In this document: positions 15,571 to 19,634 of the stretch, one piece after another | Numbering within the stretch: the first letter of the stretch is position 1 | Layout: every line of letters starts with the position of its first letter | Origin: Pseudomonadota bacterium | Lineage (GTDB): Bacteria > Pseudomonadota > Alphaproteobacteria > Acetobacterales > Acetobacteraceae | Assembly (NCBI GenBank): GCA_021826485.1 | Contig: JAKAZX010000024.1 | Coordinates: forward strand, 1 to 19,634 | DNA: 19,634 nt | Reading direction: 5' to 3' | Translations under genes and position numbers: made by a program | The notes under the pieces: model-generated | What the model saw: the letters and a program-made list of their open reading frames with translations, nothing else | Databases searched by the model: none | What the model was told of the DNA's origin: nothing

Positions 15571-17169
15571 TCAGCGAATCCGCGGCAGTTCCTCGAAGGT
15601 ATGGAACGGCGGCGGAGAGGACAGGCTCCACTCCAGCGTGGTGGCACCTTCGCCCCAGTAGTTCTCGGCGACATGCTCCTTCGAGGTGAAGGTGCGGTAG
15701 CAGACATAGAAGAAGCACAGCATGCCGAGCGCCGAGATGAACGACCCGACGCTTGCCACCTCGTTCCAGCCGCGGAAGGCCTCCGGATAGTCCACGTAGC
15801 GGCGCGGCATGCCGGCGAGGCCGAGGAAGTGCATGGGAAAGAAGGTCAGGTTGACGCCGACGAAGGTCAGCCAGAAGTGCATCTTCGCCCAGAACTCGGG
15901 GAACGGCCGGCCGGTCATCTTGCCGATCCAGTAGTAGAAGCCGGCGAAGATCGAGAACACCGCGCCGAGCGACAGCACGTAGTGGAAGTGCGCGATGACG
16001 TAGTAGGTGTTGTGCACGATCTGGTCGATGCCGGCGTTCGCCAGCACCACGCCGGTGACGCCGCCGATGGTGAACACGAAGATGAAGCCGACCGCCCACA
16101 TCATCGGCACGGTCAGCTCGATCGAACCGCCCCACATCGTGGCGATCCAGGAGAAGATCTTGATGCCGGTGGGCACGGCGATGATCATCGTGGCGGCCAT
16201 GAAATAGGCCCGCGTGTCCACGTCCATGCCGGACACGAACATATGGTGCGCCCAGACCACGAAGCCGACCACGCCGATCGCGACCATGGCGTACGCCATG
16301 CCGAGATAGCCGAACACCGGCTTCTTGGAGAACGTGGAGACGACATGGCTGATGATGCCGAAGCCCGGCAGGATCATGATGTACACTTCGGGATGGCCGA
16401 AGAACCAGAACAGGTGCTGGAACAGCACCGGATCGCCGCCGCCCTGCGGATCGAAGAAGGCGGTGCCGAAGTTCCGGTCGGTGATCAGCATGGTGATCGC
16501 GCCGGCGAGCACCGGGATCGCGAGCAGCAGCAGGAACGCCGTCACCAGCATCGACCACACGAACAGCGGCATCTTGTGCAGCGTCATGCCGGGCGCGCGC
16601 ATGTTGAAGATCGTGGTGATGAAGTTGATCGCGCCGAGCAGGGAGGAGATGCCCGCGAGGTGCAGCGCGAACAGCGTGAAGTCCATGCCCGGCCCGCTCT
16701 CATACGTGTTGTTCGACAGCGGCGGATAGAGCGTCCAGCCAGAGCCCGATTCACCCATCAGCAGGCCGGCCATGATCAGGAAGAACGCCGGCACCAGCAG
16801 CCAGAAGCTGATGTTGTTGAGGCGCGGGAACGCCATGTCCGGCGCCCCGATCATGATCGGCACGAACCAGTTGCCGAAGCCGCCGATCATCGCCGGCATC
16901 ACGCTGAAGAAGATCATCAGCAGGCCGTGCGCCGTCACCACGGTGTTCCACTCTTGCCCGGTGGAGAAGTGGTGCATGCCCGGGGAGAACAGTTCCAGAC
17001 GCATGATCAGCGACAGGATCATGCCCACGGTCCCGCCGACCACGGCGAAGATCAGATAGAGGGTACCGATATCCTTGTGGTTGGTGCTGAACAGCCAGCG
17101 TGCCACGAAGCCCGGCGCATGGCCGTGGTGGTCGTCGTGGTGGGCGTGGCCGTGGGCAGTCGCACTCAT
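15571..17169 (-). CDS. ctaD: Cytochrome c oxidase subunit I (aa3 type)
   Basis: This 532-residue protein is the catalytic haem-copper subunit. The CuB ligands are His259 (in FFGHPEVYIMILPGF) and His308-His309 (WAHHMF), with the cross-linking Tyr263 four residues after His259. Haem ligands are His81 (TAHG) and His394/His396 (AHFHYVLS). Proton-path residues are also present: Asp111 (GAPDMAFPR), Glu261 in HPEVY, and Lys337 (PTGIKIFSW), the set of an A1-type oxidase. The N-terminus carries a His-rich leader (HGHAHHDDHHGHAPG, 6-20) that might bind metal. It lies 37 bases after ctaC and nine before ctaB. Confidence 0.98.
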   Translation of the reverse strand: MSATAHGHAHHDDHHGHAPGFVARWLFSTNHKDIGTLYLIFAVVGGTVGMILSLIMRLELFSPGMHHFSTGQEWNTVVTAHGLLMIFFSVMPAMIGGFGNWFVPIMIGAPDMAFPRLNNISFWLLVPAFFLIMAGLLMGESGSGWTLYPPLSNNTYESGPGMDFTLFALHLAGISSLLGAINFITTIFNMRAPGMTLHKMPLFVWSMLVTAFLLLLAIPVLAGAITMLITDRNFGTAFFDPQGGGDPVLFQHLFWFFGHPEVYIMILPGFGIISHVVSTFSKKPVFGYLGMAYAMVAIGVVGFVVWAHHMFVSGMDVDTRAYFMAATMIIAVPTGIKIFSWIATMWGGSIELTVPMMWAVGFIFVFTIGGVTGVVLANAGIDQIVHNTYYVIAHFHYVLSLGAVFSIFAGFYYWIGKMTGRPFPEFWAKMHFWLTFVGVNLTFFPMHFLGLAGMPRRYVDYPEAFRGWNEVASVGSFISALGMLCFFYVCYRTFTSKEHVAENYWGEGATTLEWSLSSPPPFHTFEELPRIR

Positions 17170-17206
17170 GCTCGCTCTCCTGCAGGCGCCGTCATTGCGG
17201 CGGCAG

Positions 17207-18067
17207 TCACTGAACTGGTCCCGATGCGGCGGCGAAGCGCGACGGATCGGCCGGCGGTTCGGCGGCGAACTTGGTCTTCGCCTCCTGCACCCAGGCGTCG
17301 AATTCCTTCGGGGTGACGGCCTTGATCACGATCGGCATGAAGCTGTGGTTGGTGCCGCAGATCTGGTTGCACTCCCCGCGGTACTCGCCGGGCTGGTCGG
17401 CGCGGAACCACGTCTCGATGGTGCGGCCGGGGATCGCGTAGCGCTGCACGCCGAGGCTGGGGATGAAGAAGCTGTGGATCACGTCGGTGCTGGTGGTCAG
17501 CACGCGGATGTTCTTGCCCGCCGGCACCACCACCGGATTGTCCACCGTCAGCAGCCGCGGCTCACCCGGCTTCAGATCGGCGTCCTTCACGATGTAGCTG
17601 GAGAAGTCGATGTTGCCGTGGTCCGGGTAGGTGTATTCCCAATACCACTGGTGGCCGGTGACCTTGATCGTCATGTCCGCGTTCTCGGTCCGGTCTTCGT
17701 AATAGACCAGCCGGAAGCTGGGAATCACGATGATCGCCAGGATCAGCACCGGGATCACGGTCCACGCCACTTCCAGCAGCGTGTGGTGGGCGGTACGGCT
17801 CGGCACCGGATTGCGGCGGGCGTTGTAGCGCACCATCACCCAGATCAGCAGCCCGCCGACGAACAGCGTGATCAGCGTGATGATCCACAGCACCAGGCTG
17901 TGCAGGCTTTCGATGCGCGCCTGCACCGGGCTGTGCGCGGCCTGAAAGCTCATCTGCCAGGGGCGCGGCACCTGCGCCAGCGCCGCGGCGGTCGGCACAA
18001 CGGCGCCGCCAAGGGTCAAAGCGAACGCGGCAGCACGCCGCCGGAGTAGCTGCATCGGCCGATCCAT
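17207..18067 (-). CDS. ctaC: Cytochrome c oxidase subunit II (CuA)
   Basis: Subunit II receives electrons from cytochrome c at its CuA centre and passes them to subunit I. With the ATG at 18067 the precursor has 286 residues: a signal peptide ending near ALA|Q (31/32), two helices (about 57-81 and 99-118), and a periplasmic cupredoxin domain. The aromatic patch GHQWYWEYTYP and the CuA ligands His198, Cys233, Cys237, His241 and Met244 are all present. The CuA loop reads CNQIC rather than the usual C-x-E-x-C, so the Glu that also ligates the nearby Mg/Mn is Gln235. ATG at 18055 and GTG at 18109 are other possible starts. It is the first gene of the cox operon. Confidence 0.95.
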   Translation of the reverse strand: MDRPMQLLRRRAAAFALTLGGAVVPTAAALAQVPRPWQMSFQAAHSPVQARIESLHSLVLWIITLITLFVGGLLIWVMVRYNARRNPVPSRTAHHTLLEVAWTVIPVLILAIIVIPSFRLVYYEDRTENADMTIKVTGHQWYWEYTYPDHGNIDFSSYIVKDADLKPGEPRLLTVDNPVVVPAGKNIRVLTTSTDVIHSFFIPSLGVQRYAIPGRTIETWFRADQPGEYRGECNQICGTNHSFMPIVIKAVTPKEFDAWVQEAKTKFAAEPPADPSRFAAASGPVQ

Positions 18068-18166
18068 CCCGCTGAGGGCGCCGGGGCGCATCACCCCGCG
18101 CTGCAGCACGTGGGCTACAAGACGCCGACTTGAAGATCAAGGCCCCCTGTCCGCCCGGCAGGCGCG
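18068..18166 (-). promoter_or_regulatory. Upstream region of the cox operon
   Basis: These 99 non-coding bases between pmtA and ctaC should hold the cox promoter if the operon is not read through from pmtA. A TTGATC -35-like element is present on the minus strand (about 18139-18134), but no good -10 follows at the right distance. I see no strong terminator for pmtA. Confidence 0.3.
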
Positions 18167-18838
18167 TCAGGCCGGCAGGTCGACCAGGGTGAACAGGCCG
18201 AAGGGCGGCACTGGTCGGCGCGTGGCGACGCGCAGGTCCTGCGCAGTCAACAGCGCCTCGAACCGGAAGTCCGGATGCCAGCCGAGCGCGCGGGAGGCCG
18301 GGGCCAGCGCCCGCTCTCCCCACCAGCGCAGGCCGCGCTCGGCGGCGAAGTGGTTGACGAACAGGATGCGCCCGCCGGGCCGCACCACGCGGCGCAGCTC
18401 CGCCAGCAGGCGGCGCGGATGCGGCACCACGGAGGCGACGAACATGGCCACCGCGATGTCGAAGGAGGCATCCGGGAAGCTGGTGTCCTCGGCGTCCATC
18501 TCATGCAGGGCGATCACGTGGGACAGCCGCTCCTCGGCCACCCGGTCGCGGGCGCGGGAGAGCATTTCGGGCGACAGGTCGATGCCCACCACCCGCTTGT
18601 CGCGCCGGTAGCGCGGCAGGGCGAGGCCGGTGCCGACCCCGACCTCGAGCACCTGCTGGCCGGGCAGCGCGTTCACCGCCTCCGCCGCCCGGCGCCGGCC
18701 CCAGGCGGACACACCGCCGAACGAGGCGTCGTAGAACGACGCCCAGCGGCGATACGCCGCACGCACCGCCGCCGCGTCGAGTGCGGTATGCGGTGCGGCA
18801 TAGGGCGCGGGCTCCGTCAGATGCGGATGGGTATTCAT
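18167..18838 (-). CDS. pmtA: Class I SAM methyltransferase, PmtA-type phosphatidylethanolamine N-methyltransferase
   Basis: This 223-residue soluble methyltransferase resembles PmtA of Rhodobacter and Sinorhizobium, which methylates phosphatidylethanolamine three times to phosphatidylcholine at the inner membrane. Signatures are YRRWASFYDASFGGVSAWGR (29-48), the SAM motif VLEVGVGTGLALPRY (63-77), VVGIDLSPEML (83-93) with the acidic Asp87, MDAEDTSFPDASFD (114-127), FVASVVPHPRR, and VNHF at 161-164, a feature of the PmtA group. A UbiE-like or other small-molecule methyltransferase is the alternative. The ATG at 18838 was chosen; a TTG at 18862 would add eight residues. A direct repeat lies just upstream. 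Confidence 0.78.
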   Translation of the reverse strand: MNTHPHLTEPAPYAAPHTALDAAAVRAAYRRWASFYDASFGGVSAWGRRRAAEAVNALPGQQVLEVGVGTGLALPRYRRDKRVVGIDLSPEMLSRARDRVAEERLSHVIALHEMDAEDTSFPDASFDIAVAMFVASVVPHPRRLLAELRRVVRPGGRILFVNHFAAERGLRWWGERALAPASRALGWHPDFRFEALLTAQDLRVATRRPVPPFGLFTLVDLPA

Positions 18839-18858
18839 GTCTGTCGGCGTTCCCCAGG

Positions 18859-18883
18859 ACAAGCCAAGTCACGTACAAGCCAA
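18859..18883. repeat. Direct repeat ACAAGCCAA x2 upstream of pmtA
   Basis: Perfect 9-bp copies at 18859-18867 and 18875-18883, 16 bases from start to start, lie about 20-45 bases before the pmtA ATG. The spacing is near one and a half helix turns. It could be an operator or part of the promoter (the minus strand reads TTGGCTTGT twice). Confidence 0.5.
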
Positions 18884-18956
18884 CGCACGCGGCGACGGTT
18901 TCGCCCGTTGCCCGCTTCAACGCAAGTGTTGTCGCCGCACCCGCCGACAGCGCGGC

Positions 18957-19163
18957 TTAATCGGCCGACAGGTTGACCGCGGCGGCGCGGCCGTTCTGCT
19001 GCTGCTCCACGTCGAAGCCGATCTTCTGGCCTTCGTTCAGGGTGCGCAGCCCGGCCTTCTGCACCGCACTGATATGGACGAACACGTCTTTTCCGCCGGT
19101 ATCAGGGGCAATGAATCCATACCCTTTCGTCGGATTGAACCACTTGACCGTTCCTTTGGCCAT
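18957..19163 (-). CDS. cspA: Cold-shock domain protein (CspA family)
   Basis: This 68-residue protein is a single cold-shock OB-fold that binds single-stranded RNA or DNA, usually as an RNA chaperone. RNP1 (KGYGFI, 13-18) and RNP2 (VFVHI, 27-31) are intact, and the KGTVKWFNPTKG opening and the length are standard. The start has a strong ribosome-binding site (AAGGGAAGG about 6-14 bases upstream). The frame extends upstream without any similarity, so that part is leader. A leader of about 150 bases follows if the promoter proposed at 19327-19356 is used, in line with the long 5' leaders of many csp mRNAs. Temperature dependence cannot be judged from sequence. Confidence 0.95.
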   Translation of the reverse strand: MAKGTVKWFNPTKGYGFIAPDTGGKDVFVHISAVQKAGLRTLNEGQKIGFDVEQQQNGRAAAVNLSAD

Positions 19164-19326
19164 CGACGCCTTCCCTTGCTGCGGCATCCGCGGCCCTGCC
19201 CGCCGATCCTGCGGCAGGCCTGCCACGACCGGACGCCCGTTCATCGAGCGCACGGACGACCCGCGCACCCCCCTCGGGAACGGCTTGGTGTTATGCGCTT
19301 GCGCGTTTCGGTGCCGCCCCCACGGA

Positions 19327-19356
19327 ACGATACGCGGCATCGGGGCCGAACTGCAA
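19327..19356 (-). promoter_or_regulatory. Candidate promoter for the cold-shock gene
   Basis: On the minus strand TTGCAG (19356-19351) and TATCGT (19332-19327) are separated by 18 bases. Each matches its consensus at four of six positions. It lies between the gcrA stop and the csp gene and would give a leader of about 155 bases. Confidence 0.3.
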
Positions 19357-19385
19357 TATGAACAGACCGTCATCGGCCGCCCATG

Positions 19386-19634
19386 TCAGGCGGCCTCCTC
19401 CCGGCGGTCACGCACTTTTACGTAAGCCACCTGGGCGTGCTCGGCACAGTACGGCTTTCCTGTCAGCGCATCGGCGTCGCAGAACCGGAAGCTCGGGGTT
19501 CCCGGCTCGCCGATCGGCCAGCAGCAGGCGGACAGCCGGCTGCGGACGGGCGGAACCGCGCGGACCGGCGAGGGTGCCGCGGCCGGCCGCGGCGGCGCCG
19601 CGGCGACCGGCGCGGCGGCGACGGGGCCGCCGGC
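19386..19634 (-). CDS. gcrA: GcrA-family cell-cycle regulator, C-terminal part (5' end outside window)
   Basis: An open frame of 82 codons runs in from the right edge and stops at 19388-19386. It starts with an Ala/Pro-rich linker of about 35 residues and ends with a GcrA signature: CCWPIGEPGTPSFRFC, then GKPYCAEHAQVAYVKV. GcrA binds sigma70-RNA polymerase and, in Caulobacter, activates promoters carrying CcrM-methylated GANTC sites. Its N-terminal helix-turn-helix would lie beyond the window. The first block ends FCD, where many family members have FCG. The cold-shock gene follows on the same strand after about 220 bases. Many Alphaproteobacteria have more than one GcrA-like protein, so it may be a paralogue. 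Confidence 0.85.
   Translation of the reverse strand, partial: AGGPVAAAPVAAAPPRPAAAPSPVRAVPPVRSRLSACCWPIGEPGTPSFRFCDADALTGKPYCAEHAQVAYVKVRDRREEAA

Noticed and set aside
14212..17316. Very long open frame (1034 codons) on the plus strand opposite ctaD-ctaB
   Set aside because: It lies antisense to well-supported cytochrome oxidase genes, is rich in His/Arg/Asp low-complexity translation and has no domain. Stop codons are rare in all frames at this GC content.
18100..18166. Possible intrinsic terminator after pmtA
   Set aside because: Only a 4-bp stem could be drawn and there is no T-run.
19290..19305. GCGCTTGCGC inverted repeat upstream of the cold-shock gene
   Set aside because: The stem is very short, such GC repeats are frequent by chance here, and nothing nearby supports a terminator or operator.
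19560..19634. GC-rich Ala/Pro-coding stretch at the right edge considered as a repeat or non-coding region
   Set aside because: It is in frame with the GcrA C-terminal signature and is best explained as the flexible linker of that protein.

Overview
The window is very GC-rich, gene-dense chromosomal DNA from an alphaproteobacterium, most likely of the Rhodospirillales/Acetobacteraceae type (the family level is inference). The evidence is the block maf - PPDK regulator - [origin-like gap] - hemE - hemH - hemJ - rho, which is the classical surrounding of the chromosomal origin in Alphaproteobacteria; an aa3 cytochrome oxidase operon in alphaproteobacterial order (ctaC-ctaD-ctaB-small protein-ctaG-ctaE-DUF983-surf1); a GcrA-family cell-cycle regulator; and a PmtA-type phospholipid methyltransferase.

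Layout. 1-1701 (+): the end of lutB, then lutC, an Smr-domain protein and an XRE regulator, with mostly 3-4 base overlaps or gaps. 1704-3175 (-): maf and the bifunctional PPDK regulatory kinase/phosphorylase. 3176-3484: a 309-base non-coding gap with DnaA-box-like 9-mers, a tandem 9-bp repeat, three GANTC sites and an AT-rich patch; this is the proposed oriC. 3485-8330 (+): hemE, hemH, a HAD hydrolase, hemJ, then rho behind its own structured leader. 8334-10395 (+): a DUF1479 oxygenase-like protein and an FNT-family channel. 10383-18067 (-): the cytochrome c oxidase operon, read from ctaC down to surf1 and ending in an M32 carboxypeptidase. 18167-19634 (-): pmtA, a cold-shock protein and the 3' end of a gcrA-like gene.

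How the genes work together. HemE, HemH and HemJ cover late steps of haem synthesis. CtaB, CtaG, Surf1 and the structural subunits CtaC, CtaD and CtaE use that haem and copper to build the aa3 terminal oxidase, so much of the window serves aerobic respiration. LutBC feeds electrons from L-lactate. The replication and cell-cycle theme is the origin-like gap plus the GcrA-like protein.

I found no mobile element, CRISPR array, tRNA or rRNA, and no convincing undescribed multi-gene system. The points most worth a second look are the origin itself, the two synteny breaks that flank it, the 53-residue membrane protein inside the cox operon, the likely [2Fe-2S] ferrochelatase, the structured rho leader, and the CuA loop of CtaC, which has Gln where Glu is usual.
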